DNA of 56,278 nucleotides from an uncultured Lachnobacterium sp. GTDB taxonomy: Bacteria; Bacillota; Clostridia; Lachnospirales; Lachnospiraceae. The number at the start of each line of letters is the position of its first letter. Position 1 is the first letter of the stretch. The notes beneath the pieces are model-generated. The model made no database searches. It was not told the DNA's origin and saw nothing but the letters and a program-made list of their open reading frames with translations. Below, piece after piece: positions 24,394 through 33,095 of this stretch. The position numbers and the translations under genes were made by a program. Location of the stretch: the NCBI GenBank assembly GCA_937889225.1, contig CALAST010000003.1, positions 1 through 56,278 of the forward strand. The letters run 5' to 3'.

Positions 24394-25584
24394 ATGAAAA
24401 CATATATGGAAAAAGCCGATGGAGCGTTGCTTCATACGTACAATCGTTTTCCGGTAGTATTTGACCATGGCGAAGATGTGTATCTTTATGATACGGAAGG
24501 AAAAAAATATCTGGATTTTGCAGCAGGTATTGCCGTAAATTCTTTGGGATACAGCAATGAAACCTATAAAAATGCTTTAAAAGACCAGGTAGATAGACTG
24601 TTGCATATTTCGAATCTTTACTATAGCGAGCCAATTGCAGATGCAGCGGAGAAACTTTTGAAGGTTTCAAAAATGGACCGCGTTTTCTTTACAAACAGCG
24701 GTACAGAAGCAATTGAAGGTGCAATTAAGGCAGCAAAGAAATATGCATATACAAGAGATGGACACAATGGGCATGAGATTATTGCATTAAATCACTCATT
24801 CCATGGCAGAAGTTTGGGTGCACTTTCCGTAACCGGAAATGCTCATTATAGAGAACCATTCGGACCACTTCTTCCGGGTGTTCAATTTGCTGATTTTAAT
24901 GATTTACAATCCATAAAAATAAAGATTACCAATCGTACTTGTGCGATTATTATGGAAACAGTTCAGGGCGAAGGCGGCATTTATCCGGCAGACCCGGAGT
25001 TCTTAAAGGCAGTACGTGCCCTTTGTGACGAAAAAGATATTCTTTTGATTTTTGATGAAATTCAATGTGGCATGGGACGTTGCGGAGAAATGTTTGCGTG
25101 GCAGGCATATGATGTAAAACCGGATATTTTAACATCTGCAAAAGCATTAGGATGCGGTGTTCCGGTAGGTGCGTTCCTTATGACGGAAAAAGTAGCAGAA
25201 AAATCATTAGTTCCGGGCGACCATGGAACAACATATGGCGGAAATCCATTTGTAGGAGCTGCTGTTTCTGCTGTTCTTGATATATATGAAGAAAAACAGA
25301 TTGTAAATCATGTAAAAGAAATTTCCGCATATTTGGAAGCAAAATTAGATGAATTAGTAGAAAAATATGATTGTCTGACTGCACGCAGAGGTATGGGACT
25401 TATGCAGGGCGTAGTGAGTACAATTGCACCGGGAAAAATTGCAGCAAAAGCATTAGAGAATGGATTAATTGTAATTTCAGCAGGAAGTGACGTTATCCGC
25501 CTTGTTCCACCACTTGTAATTGAAAAAGAACATGTAGATGAAATGATTGTAAAATTAGAAAGTACATTAGAAGCATTGGCGTAA
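24394..25584 (+). CDS. argD: Acetylornithine aminotransferase
   Basis: PLP-dependent, class-III aminotransferase converting N-acetylglutamate semialdehyde to N-acetylornithine. Signatures: FFTNSGTEAIEGAIKAAKKYA (PLP phosphate region), LIFDEIQCGMGRCG (Asp contacting the PLP ring nitrogen) and SAKALGCGVPVGA with the Schiff-base Lys250. The 396-residue length is normal. TTG 24364 and ATG 24373 are in frame, but AGAAGG (24382-24387) is 6 bases before ATG 24394. Last gene of the operon; no argJ, argF or carAB follows. Confidence 0.93.
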   Translation: MKTYMEKADGALLHTYNRFPVVFDHGEDVYLYDTEGKKYLDFAAGIAVNSLGYSNETYKNALKDQVDRLLHISNLYYSEPIADAAEKLLKVSKMDRVFFTNSGTEAIEGAIKAAKKYAYTRDGHNGHEIIALNHSFHGRSLGALSVTGNAHYREPFGPLLPGVQFADFNDLQSIKIKITNRTCAIIMETVQGEGGIYPADPEFLKAVRALCDEKDILLIFDEIQCGMGRCGEMFAWQAYDVKPDILTSAKALGCGVPVGAFLMTEKVAEKSLVPGDHGTTYGGNPFVGAAVSAVLDIYEEKQIVNHVKEISAYLEAKLDELVEKYDCLTARRGMGLMQGVVSTIAPGKIAAKALENGLIVISAGSDVIRLVPPLVIEKEHVDEMIVKLESTLEALA

Positions 25585-25620
25585 GTCAAAATATGAGTGA
25601 TTGTATGTTACTTTTCAGAC

Positions 25621-25650
25621 CCATGCCAATCACTACGCTGATTGGCGTGG
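25621..25650. repeat. Hairpin downstream of argD
   Basis: CCATGCCAATCA (25621-25632) pairs with TGATTGGCGTGG (25639-25650), 12 bp with one G-T pair and a 6-base loop. It has no T-run; possibly a weak terminator or an intergenic repeat. Confidence 0.55.
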
Positions 25651-25707
25651 AGAGAACACGTAAAGCAACGATTGTATAGCATTTAAAAAATACATTGCGA
25701 AATAATA

Positions 25708-25736
25708 TTGTAATATTTTTAAAAATTCGGTAAAAT
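25708..25736 (+). promoter_or_regulatory. Putative promoter of the comEA operon
   Basis: TTGTAA (25708-25713), 17-base spacer, TAAAAT (25731-25736), about 40 bases before the start codon. Confidence 0.5.
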
Positions 25737-25777
25737 AGCTATAGACATTGAGAGTTCTTCCCATGGGAAGAAAGTTT

Positions 25778-26428
25778 ATGAAAAAACGAATAGTATGTGT
25801 AAAATTTAGAAATAAGATAGCAAAGAGTGTGCTTTTAAGTGCACTCATTGTTGTGTTTATCTGTGGATGTGGCAAAGATACAGAAGACTATATTCATACA
25901 GATATTATGCAGTCAACAGAATCAATGATAGAATCCGAAGAAGAAACGCAGTCTGTATGGATGACAGATGCAACGCAAACACAAGCAGAGGTTTGTGTGT
26001 ATATTTGCGGATGCATCAAACAGCCCGGTGTGTATTTTTTAGAAGAAGGAAGTCGGGTATGTGATGTTTTGGAAGCCGCTGGAGGTTTTACGCAGGAAGC
26101 CGCGACGGATTATTGGAATCAGGCAAGGCTTCTTTTAGATGGAGAGATGATTTATATTCCCACAAAAGAAGAAGCAGACAAGCAGACATTACCGGAAATG
26201 AGCCAAACAAGTGGAATGTCTGAAAAGGATACAGAGAAAGTAAACATTAATACAGCATCGAAAGAAGAATTGATGAAAATTCCAAGCGTAGGAGAAACCC
26301 GGGCAGAAAGCATTCTTGCTTATAGGGAGGAGCATGGAGCGTTTTCGGATATTTCGGATATTAAAAATGTGTCCGGTATTAAAGACGGTGTGTTTGAGAA
26401 AATGAAAGATTATATAGTTGTAAACTGA
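25778..26428 (+). CDS. comEA: ComEA-like DNA-binding competence protein
   Basis: Binds double-stranded DNA at the outer face of the membrane during transformation. It has an N-terminal membrane anchor (about 14-31) ending in ICGC, which might be a lipobox with Cys31; an acidic linker; a SLBB domain (about 70-130, VCVYICGCIKQPGVY); and a C-terminal helix-hairpin-helix pair (about 156-215, VNINTASKEELMKIPSVGE). At 216 residues it has the standard ComEA layout. TTG 25748 and ATG 25763 are alternative starts; GGGAAG (25765-25770) favours ATG 25778. It is followed after 8 bases by the response regulator, an uncommon but clear linkage. Confidence 0.85.
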   Translation: MKKRIVCVKFRNKIAKSVLLSALIVVFICGCGKDTEDYIHTDIMQSTESMIESEEETQSVWMTDATQTQAEVCVYICGCIKQPGVYFLEEGSRVCDVLEAAGGFTQEAATDYWNQARLLLDGEMIYIPTKEEADKQTLPEMSQTSGMSEKDTEKVNINTASKEELMKIPSVGETRAESILAYREEHGAFSDISDIKNVSGIKDGVFEKMKDYIVVN

Positions 26429-26436
26429 GGTGGAAA

Positions 26437-27129
26437 ATGGCAAAGAAAGTTCTTGTAGTTGATGATGAAAAGTTAATTGTAAAGGGAATTCGATTCAGTC
26501 TGGAACAAGATGGAATGGAAGTGGATTGTGCATATGATGGAGAAGAAGCTTTTCAAATGGCACAAGCAAAGAAATACGATATGATTCTTCTTGATGTAAT
26601 GCTTCCAAAAATGAATGGATTTGAAGTTTGTCAGGCAATTCGGGAATTTTCTGATATGCCAATCGTTATGCTTACAGCAAAAGGCGATGACATGGATAAG
26701 ATATTAGGTTTGGAATATGGTGCAGATGACTATATTACAAAACCATTTAATATTTTGGAAGTAAAAGCAAGAATCAAGGCAATTATGCGTCGTACTTCCG
26801 GTGGAACCAAAAAGGAAGTAAATGAAAGAATCATTGAAAAGGGTGATTTGAAATTAGATTGCGAAAGCAGACGATTATTTATAAACGGAAGAGAAGTAAA
26901 CTTAACCGGAAGGGAATTTGAAATTTTAGAATTGCTTGTGAAAAATGAAAATAAAGTATACAGCAGAGAAAATCTTTTAGAAGCAGTATGGGGCAAGGGC
27001 TCTCCGGGTGATGTACGTACCGTAGACGTACATGTACGACGTTTAAGAGAAAAAGTAGAAGCGAATCCAAGTGAACCAAAATATGTTCATACAAAATGGG
27101 GTGTAGGCTACTACTATATCCAAAAGTAA
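26437..27129 (+). CDS. OmpR/PhoB-family response regulator
   Basis: Cytoplasmic DNA-binding regulator. The receiver domain (about 1-120) has the acidic pair in VVDDE, phospho-acceptor Asp53 (LLDVMLP) and Lys102 (TKPF). The winged-helix domain (about 130-228) ends in VDVHVRRLREKVE and WGVGYYY, as in PhoB/WalR types. The 230-residue length is normal. GAGGTGG precedes the ATG. It sits between comEA and its kinase, so it likely controls these genes or cell-envelope genes; no target site could be defined. Confidence 0.93.
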   Translation: MAKKVLVVDDEKLIVKGIRFSLEQDGMEVDCAYDGEEAFQMAQAKKYDMILLDVMLPKMNGFEVCQAIREFSDMPIVMLTAKGDDMDKILGLEYGADDYITKPFNILEVKARIKAIMRRTSGGTKKEVNERIIEKGDLKLDCESRRLFINGREVNLTGREFEILELLVKNENKVYSRENLLEAVWGKGSPGDVRTVDVHVRRLREKVEANPSEPKYVHTKWGVGYYYIQK

Positions 27130-27144
27130 TAAAGGGGCTGCCTT

Positions 27145-28596
27145 ATGCAAAAAACTGCTAATTTGTTAAAGTATTTAAAAAGTTTGAGATTTCGTTTTGG
27201 GGCGATGATTGTTGCGGCAGCATTAATTCCGGCTGTAATAGTTGCTACGTGCATATTGACATTTTATGAAACACGTGCACTTATAATACGTGAAAGTGAG
27301 GTAATGAGTCAGGCACGTATTTTGAGCAATCAGATTGCCACAAGTGAGTATATCAATGCCAAGGTAAACAACGATTCTACCACCATATTGGCACAAATTG
27401 ATATGTTGACAAATGTCTATGATGGACGAGTGCTAATCGTAGATGAGAATTTTCGTATTATTTATGATACTTACAATATGGATGAGAGCAAAACGATTAT
27501 TTCAGAGGAAGTAATTAAGGGATTTTCGGGAACAGAAACAACCAGTCATGATTCTGAAAATAATTATTTGGAAATGTCAATTCCGATTATTCATCCGAAT
27601 GATGAAACAGATACGATTTTAGGTGTGCTTGTGGTTAGCGTGTCTACTAGTAATATCGCCTTAAATGCAGGTTACCTAACACAAATTGCATGGATTGTGA
27701 TTGTAGTGCTTACCTTTTTTATCAGTTTTTTATCCATATTAATTGCTACCAAAATGACCATGCCGTTCCGCAAATTGTCAGATGGCATTGCAGCTGTTCA
27801 GACCGGATATGGCGATGATAGTTTAATGGTGCAGGATTATACGGAAACAGCGGAAATTTGTGAGAGTTTGAATGAAATGTTAGGGCGTATGAAAGTCATG
27901 GATGAATCTCGTCAGGAATTTGTATCAAACGTGTCTCATGAATTAAAAACACCGCTTACATCCATGAAGGTGTTGGCAGATTCTTTGAATAGTATGCCGG
28001 ATGCACCGGTAGAGCTGTATCAGGAATTTATGGCAGATATTACAAATGAAATTGAACGAGAAACTAAGATTATTAATGACCTGTTATCTTTGGTAAAAAT
28101 GGATAAATCAGCGGCAACATTAAATATTTCTACAATTCATATCAATGAACTATTAGAACAGATTTTAAAACGTTTGCAGCCAATTGCAGACAAGCAAAAA
28201 GTAAAACTAGTATTAGAAAGTTTCAGACCTGTTACGGCCGAAGTAGATGAAGTGAAAATTACGCTCGCCTTTACGAATTTAGTAGAAAATGCCATTAAAT
28301 ACAATCGTATTGATGGAGAAGGTTGGGTGCATGTGACTTTAAATGCAGACCATCAGTATTTTTACTTAAAAGTAGAAGATTCCGGCATGGGAATTCCGAA
28401 GGAAGATTTGGACCATATTTACGAGCGTTTCTATCGTGTAGATAAATCACATTCCAGAGAAATTGGCGGAACAGGATTAGGTCTTGCGATTACACGGAGT
28501 TCTATCCTTATGCATAGAGGTGCAATCAAAGCACATAGTGAGTTAGGGGAAGGCACGACATTTGATGTGCGTATTCCGTTAAATTTTATCGCATAG
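27145..28596 (+). CDS. Membrane sensor histidine kinase
   Basis: Partner of the response regulator 15 bases upstream. Two membrane segments (about 20-45 and 180-205) flank an extracytoplasmic sensor region of about 135 residues. HAMP (about 205-255), HisKA with phospho-acceptor His265 in FVSNVSHELKTPLTS, and HATPase_c with N box NLVENAIKYN, G1 DSGMGI and G2 GGTGLGLAI follow. The overall layout and the following GerMN lipoprotein gene resemble sensor kinases of the WalK/MtrB class. The signal is unknown. Confidence 0.93.
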   Translation: MQKTANLLKYLKSLRFRFGAMIVAAALIPAVIVATCILTFYETRALIIRESEVMSQARILSNQIATSEYINAKVNNDSTTILAQIDMLTNVYDGRVLIVDENFRIIYDTYNMDESKTIISEEVIKGFSGTETTSHDSENNYLEMSIPIIHPNDETDTILGVLVVSVSTSNIALNAGYLTQIAWIVIVVLTFFISFLSILIATKMTMPFRKLSDGIAAVQTGYGDDSLMVQDYTETAEICESLNEMLGRMKVMDESRQEFVSNVSHELKTPLTSMKVLADSLNSMPDAPVELYQEFMADITNEIERETKIINDLLSLVKMDKSAATLNISTIHINELLEQILKRLQPIADKQKVKLVLESFRPVTAEVDEVKITLAFTNLVENAIKYNRIDGEGWVHVTLNADHQYFYLKVEDSGMGIPKEDLDHIYERFYRVDKSHSREIGGTGLGLAITRSSILMHRGAIKAHSELGEGTTFDVRIPLNFIA

Positions 28597-28681
28597 GAGT
28601 TGGAGTAAAATGGAACATAGCTCTTAGAAATCCAGTTATTTTTTATAGGTGGTAATTTATGAGCACTTAGTAGGAGAATGC

Positions 28682-29608
28682 ATGAAAAAAAGATTACAAG
28701 GGTTAATTTTTTGTTTTTGTCTGTTATTGGCATTCACAGGATGCGGTAATAGTGGCAAAGAGAATGGCGAATATCAGGTATATTATGTAAATATTGAAAA
28801 CAGCAAAATTCTTCCGGAAGATTATGATAGCAGCGGTGCAACGGGAGAAGAACTGATTGCAGAACTTTTAGAGAGAATGCAGATGGCACCCAATTCAGGA
28901 AAGTTAAGAAGAACTATTCCACAATCAATAGAAGTAAAAGGATTTACCATAAACGAAGATTTGCTTACAATTGATTTTAGCAAAGGGTATAGCAGTTTAT
29001 CTGCTACGGAGGAAGTGTTGGTTCGTGCGGCAGTTGTAAAAACCGTATTACAGGAGAGCACTATTTCGCGTGTGTCATTTACGGTAGAAACAGAGCCGCT
29101 TTGCAATAAATCAGGTTCTCTGGTGGGAAGCATGAATAAAGATAGTTTTGTGGAAAATCCGGGGAAACAGATTAATACGACAGTAGAAACACAATTGAAA
29201 CTTTATTTTGCAAATTCGGATGGAACAGGTTTAGTAGAAGAAAGTAGAGAAGTCCATTACAGTACAAATATTTCTGTAGAAAAGCTGATTGTGGAACAAT
29301 TAATTGAAGGACCAAAAAAATCAGGAAGAAGAGCAACGATTCCTTCTGAAACGAAGATTATTTCCGTTACGGTAGCAGAAGGCGTATGTTATGTAAACTT
29401 GGATGCCTCTTTTTATAATCAAAATGCAGAAATAAAAGAAGAAGTTGTATTATATTCGATTGTAAATTCGCTTACAGAGCTGCAGGGCGTAAACAAGGTT
29501 CAAATTGCCGTGAACGGAGATACAAAAGGAAAATGCAGATATACGTATGAGCTTTCAAAAATGTATGAAGCAGATAAAAGTTTAATTATTGGAGAAAGTA
29601 ACGAATGA
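28682..29608 (+). CDS. GerMN-domain lipoprotein
   Basis: A secreted lipoprotein with two GerMN repeats (about residues 60-160 and 185-295, each with an L-x-I/V-x-L-x-S/A-strand pattern such as LLTIDFSKGYSSL and VCYVNLDASFYN). The signal peptide ends in LLAFTGC with lipidated Cys21. Real start ATG 28682, from TAGGAGA (28671-28677); an upstream in-frame start would put extra residues ahead of the signal peptide. GerMN domains occur in spore germination GerM and in the actinobacterial LpqB, which works with the MtrAB two-component system. Here too the lipoprotein directly follows the kinase. It overlaps comEC by 4 bases (ATGA), so the two are translationally coupled. Confidence 0.88.
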   Translation: MKKRLQGLIFCFCLLLAFTGCGNSGKENGEYQVYYVNIENSKILPEDYDSSGATGEELIAELLERMQMAPNSGKLRRTIPQSIEVKGFTINEDLLTIDFSKGYSSLSATEEVLVRAAVVKTVLQESTISRVSFTVETEPLCNKSGSLVGSMNKDSFVENPGKQINTTVETQLKLYFANSDGTGLVEESREVHYSTNISVEKLIVEQLIEGPKKSGRRATIPSETKIISVTVAEGVCYVNLDASFYNQNAEIKEEVVLYSIVNSLTELQGVNKVQIAVNGDTKGKCRYTYELSKMYEADKSLIIGESNE

Positions 29609-31185
29609 GAAAAAGACCGCTTTTGTTGGCAGCGGGTTTCTTTTTAGCAGGAATCAGTTATGCGGCAGATAAGGATGTTCGGATATTCGTCCTTCTGCCG
29701 TTTCTTGTACTCTATCTTATGCTTCCGCAGATAAAGACCTTTGGAGGGAATGGAATAGGTTTGCGGAAAGCCTGTATAAGAGGTGGGCTGATACTTGTTT
29801 TGTTTGTTGTCGGTATGTTGCATATGGAGCAGCAAATGGAGTTTCGGGAAGCCTATCTGTCAGAAGTAACAGAGGGAAAAAGTACCACGATTCTAGGGGA
29901 AATTTCTAAAATGGAAAGAAACAGTTTTGGATATCAAATATATCTATCTAATTGTTATATTTTTCAAAATTTAAAGTATATACCGTGCAACGATGTTTTG
30001 GTATATGCATCTGACTCACAATTTCATGTGGGAGAAATTCACAAAATAACAGGAAAATTAAATACGTTTTCTACTGCACGCAATGAAGGAAATTTTGATA
30101 GTGCATCATATTATAAAAGTCAGAAAATCGATTTTTATATCAATATGCAAAGCACAAAGTATGTGGCAGATAATGCAAATTGGGTAACGAAGAATGTATA
30201 CAAACTAAAAGAAACATTAGGCAAGGTATACGAGATTTGTTTGGCTGAAAGACATGCCGGTGTGATAAAGGGGATGGTACTTGGAGATAAGTCTACACTA
30301 GAAGAAGAATTAAAAGAGTTATTTACTTTGGCAGGTATCAGCCATATTCTGGCAATCTCAGGACTGCATGTGTCAGTTATCGGACGTGGATTATATCATT
30401 GTTTGCGAAAAATTGGATGTGGTTTTTTGCTATCGGGCATAGTGGCAGGAAGCCTTCTGCTGCTTTATGGTATTTTGACAGGCAATGGCATATCCGCCAG
30501 ACGAGCGATTGGAATGTTGTTTATTTCTATGCTAGGTCAAGTGTTTGGCAGAAGTTATGATATGCTTAATGCATTAGGGGCAATGTGCTTGTTTTTATTA
30601 TGGGAAAATCCATTTTTGATTGGATATTCCGGCTTTTGGTTTTTTGTAACTGCGTTATTTGGCGTGGGATTTGTGGGAGAGGTTTTTACACAAGAGACAT
30701 TTTCCAAAAAGATGTTTGAACGAGAAATCGTGACAAGTGGGATTTCCGATACGAATGGTAGGGAGAATAAACCGGTTAGCTGGGGAATTCGAATGTTGCA
30801 ACATATTGAAAATTCTTTATGGATGAGTATAGGTGTAACGATTACAACGTTGCCGATAGTAGCATATTGCTATTTTGAAGTGCCGATTTTATCATCACTT
30901 ATTAATTGTTTAATTATTCCATTTCTTACACCATTGTTTTTCTGTGCATTATTTGGTGGTATTGTTGGAATTTTTTCTGTGCCATTAGCAAAATGGCTGC
31001 TTTATCCATGCGGATGGATGTTAGAGATGTATGAATGGATATGCCGTTTGAATGAGAAGCTGTCCTTTTTTATAGTAATTACAGGAAAACCATCTGTAGA
31101 AAAAATAGCGGTTTATTATGTGGTATTAATGGCAGGGATATGCTTGCTAAAGTATAGGCAAGAGTTACGATTGCAAGAAGAATAG
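29605..31185 (+). CDS. comEC: ComEC membrane channel half (DUF4131 + competence domain)
   Basis: Forms the membrane pore for single-stranded DNA in natural transformation. It has an N-terminal pair of membrane segments, a soluble OB-like DUF4131 region (about 80-190), then the competence domain with the signature GISHILAISGLHVSVIG (about 243-259) and about eight further membrane helices. At 526 residues it stops where the usual single-chain ComEC continues into a metallo-beta-lactamase domain; that domain is the next separate gene. Start overlaps the GerMN gene. No competence pilus genes are in the window. Confidence 0.9.
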   Translation: MRKRPLLLAAGFFLAGISYAADKDVRIFVLLPFLVLYLMLPQIKTFGGNGIGLRKACIRGGLILVLFVVGMLHMEQQMEFREAYLSEVTEGKSTTILGEISKMERNSFGYQIYLSNCYIFQNLKYIPCNDVLVYASDSQFHVGEIHKITGKLNTFSTARNEGNFDSASYYKSQKIDFYINMQSTKYVADNANWVTKNVYKLKETLGKVYEICLAERHAGVIKGMVLGDKSTLEEELKELFTLAGISHILAISGLHVSVIGRGLYHCLRKIGCGFLLSGIVAGSLLLLYGILTGNGISARRAIGMLFISMLGQVFGRSYDMLNALGAMCLFLLWENPFLIGYSGFWFFVTALFGVGFVGEVFTQETFSKKMFEREIVTSGISDTNGRENKPVSWGIRMLQHIENSLWMSIGVTITTLPIVAYCYFEVPILSSLINCLIIPFLTPLFFCALFGGIVGIFSVPLAKWLLYPCGWMLEMYEWICRLNEKLSFFIVITGKPSVEKIAVYYVVLMAGICLLKYRQELRLQEE

Positions 31186-31299
31186 AAGGTGTTAGCTATA
31201 AAATATATGTATGATTATAAATCGGTGGTAAATAGCGAAAGCGGTTTCTGCGTATTTGCTTTGTATGAATGTAAAAAGAGATTAAGGAAAGGGAAATAT

Positions 31300-32205
31300 A
31301 TGGATACGGATGATAAACAAAAAACTCGAAAAAGCAATAAGTTTTTTTGTTTGAGGAAGGCAAATAACATAGTGATAAAAATGCTGTTAATCATCGTGTG
31401 CTTTTTTATTATATTCCATCAACCGAAACATAGTTTTGAAGTAACTTTTTTAGATGTAGGACAAGGAGATGGCATTTATATTTGTGATGGAGAGGGAGGA
31501 GATTTTTTTATTGATGGTGGAAGTACAGATGAAAAAGAAGTAGGAGAACGAAGAATTTTACCATTTTTAAAAAGTAATGGAATAAAAAATATTGACTATT
31601 GGTTTGTTACACATGCAGATAGCGACCATATATCTGGACTTTTGGAAGTGTTGGAAAGTGGATATAACATTACCTATCTGGTATTCCCAAAAGCAGCTCC
31701 AAAAGATGAAAATTATGAGAAATTGGTGCTTGCAGCAGAAGAAAATGGAACGAATATCTTATATATGGAAGCCGGAAATTATATAAAAACAGAATCTTTA
31801 CAGTTAAAATGTCTATATCCGAAAAATATAGAAATCAATGACCGCAATGATGCATCTTTAGTGTTGGAACTTACAAAAGAATCTTTTCGTGCTTTATTTA
31901 CAGGAGATATTTCAAGCAATGTTGAGCAACAGTTGATAAAACAAGGTGTATTAAAAGAGATTTGGCTTTATAAAGTCGCTCACCATGGTTCCAAAAACTC
32001 AAATTCCAGTGAATTTTTACAAAAACTTTCACCAAAGATTGCCATAATTTCTTGTGGAGAGGGAAATTCTTATGGACATCCACATAAAGAAACATTAAAG
32101 CGTTTGGATATTATGGGAAGTATGGTTATGCCAACTATGGATTATGGGGCTGTTACAGTAAGAATGGAAAATGGGGAGATAAAAGTGAATGCATTTGTGA
32201 GATAG
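31300..32205 (+). CDS. ComEC-type metallo-beta-lactamase domain protein, membrane-anchored
   Basis: A 301-residue protein corresponding to the C-terminal nuclease-like domain of ComEC. A basic N-terminus and one membrane segment (about 25-45) are followed by FLDVGQGDGIYI, the metal motif THADSDH (His105-x-Asp-x-Asp109-His110), FTGDIS and AHHGSKNSNS. The comEC membrane half stops at 31185, 114 bases upstream. AAGGAAAGGG (31284-31293) supports ATG 31300; an in-frame GTG at 31189 would extend it by 37 residues. Because it carries its own ribosome site and anchor, the split looks functional rather than a recent frameshift. It may degrade one DNA strand during uptake. Confidence 0.85.
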   Translation: MDTDDKQKTRKSNKFFCLRKANNIVIKMLLIIVCFFIIFHQPKHSFEVTFLDVGQGDGIYICDGEGGDFFIDGGSTDEKEVGERRILPFLKSNGIKNIDYWFVTHADSDHISGLLEVLESGYNITYLVFPKAAPKDENYEKLVLAAEENGTNILYMEAGNYIKTESLQLKCLYPKNIEINDRNDASLVLELTKESFRALFTGDISSNVEQQLIKQGVLKEIWLYKVAHHGSKNSNSSEFLQKLSPKIAIISCGEGNSYGHPHKETLKRLDIMGSMVMPTMDYGAVTVRMENGEIKVNAFVR

Positions 32206-32294
32206 CATATTGCGGTTAGGAAAGGAACAGACATGTTATTTTTTATGCTTGTACCATGCATTCTAAAGTAGAATAGTATGATATTACGGTATAA

Positions 32295-32321
32295 CGGGCT
32301 GGAGAAATCCAGTCGGTTTTT
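32295..32321 (+). terminator. Probable terminator after the ComEC MBL gene
   Basis: GGCTGGA / TCCAGTC stem around a GAAA loop, followed by GGTTTTT. Confidence 0.6.
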
Positions 32322-32607
32322 AGGTGTATATAACAGGTCCTGCACAATAAAACTGCTTGTAATAGCAGTCGTGAAATGCTATTCTTTTCATAAGCAGTAA
32401 GTATTTGGACTTTGTTGATTGTTATATTGTGGTAATTTAACAATACTTCTTGTTAAGATAGATGTCTACTGCTTTTGGTTTAATAAAAAACTGTGCCACA
32501 GCCTTGGCAGGCCATCGCACAGAGATTTTGTTCAATTTCAAGTTTCATTCAGGTTAGTCGTGCCGAAAGGCTTGATTATAAATATTATATTTTAAGGAGA
32601 TTGCTGT

Positions 32608-32643
32608 TTGAGAAAAAACAACACCTTGGAGATTGTAGCGTAA
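32608..32643 (+). CDS. Candidate leader peptide, 11 residues
   Basis: TTG at 32608 begins a frame encoding MRKNNTLEIVA, ending in TAA at 32641-32643. AAGGAG (32594-32599) is 8 bases upstream, an ideal ribosome site with no other start to serve. Directly after the stop codon lies a 9-bp stem (32646-32681), then the ribosome site of a truncated acetyltransferase gene. The arrangement resembles translation-coupled attenuation leaders of antibiotic-inducible genes, but no homologue is known to me. Confidence 0.35.
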   Translation: MRKNNTLEIVA

Positions 32644-32645
32644 CC

Positions 32646-32681
32646 GGGAGGTTATGAATAACAATCAAATCGTAACCTCCC
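32646..32681 (+). promoter_or_regulatory. Hairpin between leader peptide and truncated acetyltransferase
   Basis: GGGAGGTTA (32646-32654) pairs with TAACCTCCC (32673-32681), loop of 18. It starts 2 bases after the leader stop codon and lacks a T-run. Confidence 0.55.
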
Positions 32682-32717
32682 AGTATTGCAGTCAACAATC
32701 ATCAGGAGGAAAAAATA

Positions 32718-32933
32718 ATGAATAAAAATGACTATATCATTCGTTTAGAAAGAAAAGAGGAATATAGAGAAGTAGAGAACCTAGTAAGAGAAGCCTTTTG
32801 GAATGTGTATCGTCCAGGCTGTCTGGAACATTATGTGCTGAATCAATTGAGAGATGATGAAGCATTTGTATCGGAGCTCGACTTTGTAATGGACAAGGAC
32901 GGGCAATTGATTGGACAAAATATGTTTATGTAA
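32718..32933 (+). pseudogene. Truncated GNAT acetyltransferase (N-terminal fragment)
   Basis: A 71-residue N-terminal fragment. The sequence REAFWNVYRPGCLEHYVLNQ followed by a DEAFVSELDFVMDKDGQLIGQNM region matches the first third of YhbS-like GNAT acetyltransferases, which are usually about 170-200 residues; the acetyl-CoA-binding motif is missing. The stop codon TAA comes where the next beta-strand should begin, and no other frame continues the domain. AGGAGG precedes the ATG, and a strong terminator follows 20 bases after the stop, so the fragment may still be transcribed. It most likely arose by deletion. Confidence 0.75.
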
Positions 32934-32952
32934 TTTAATATTGTGAAACTGC

Positions 32953-32988
32953 AAGCCGATTTGGATAGTACCAAATCGGCTTCTTTCT
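32953..32988 (+). terminator. Intrinsic terminator after the truncated acetyltransferase
   Basis: AAGCCGATTTGG (32953-32964) pairs perfectly with CCAAATCGGCTT (32971-32982), 6-base loop, then CTTTCT. Confidence 0.8.
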
Positions 32989-33047
32989 ATATTAGGGGTG
33001 TTCACATAAACGGTTTATCGTTAGTTTGTATCAATTTCACAGTCCTA

Positions 33048-33095
33048 TGGAATTCTTATGGACATCCGGCTGAGGAAGCAGTAGAACAAGAATAG
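33048..33095 (+). pseudogene. Remnant of a second ComEC-like MBL C-terminus
   Basis: The frame reads WNSYGHPAEEAVEQE and stops at TAG 33093-33095. It parallels GNSYGHPHKETLKRL of the intact MBL gene, and 17 bases (33051-33067) are identical to 32065-32081. Nothing upstream in this frame is MBL-like, so only a tail survives. Confidence 0.4.

Larger units (their letters stand above)
32206..32717 (+). other. Gene-free stretch with several hairpins
   Basis: Holds the terminator at 32295, a small stem ACTGCT/AGCAGT near 32350, a stem CTGTGC (32491-32496) / GCACAG (32517-32522) enclosing GCCT/AGGC, a candidate leader peptide (32608) and a 9-bp stem (32646-32681). No recognisable riboswitch class or larger protein was found. 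Confidence 0.5.

Noticed and set aside
32142..32443. Two short minus-strand frames after the MBL gene
   Set aside because: No ribosome sites, overlap with a terminator and each other, no recognisable domain.
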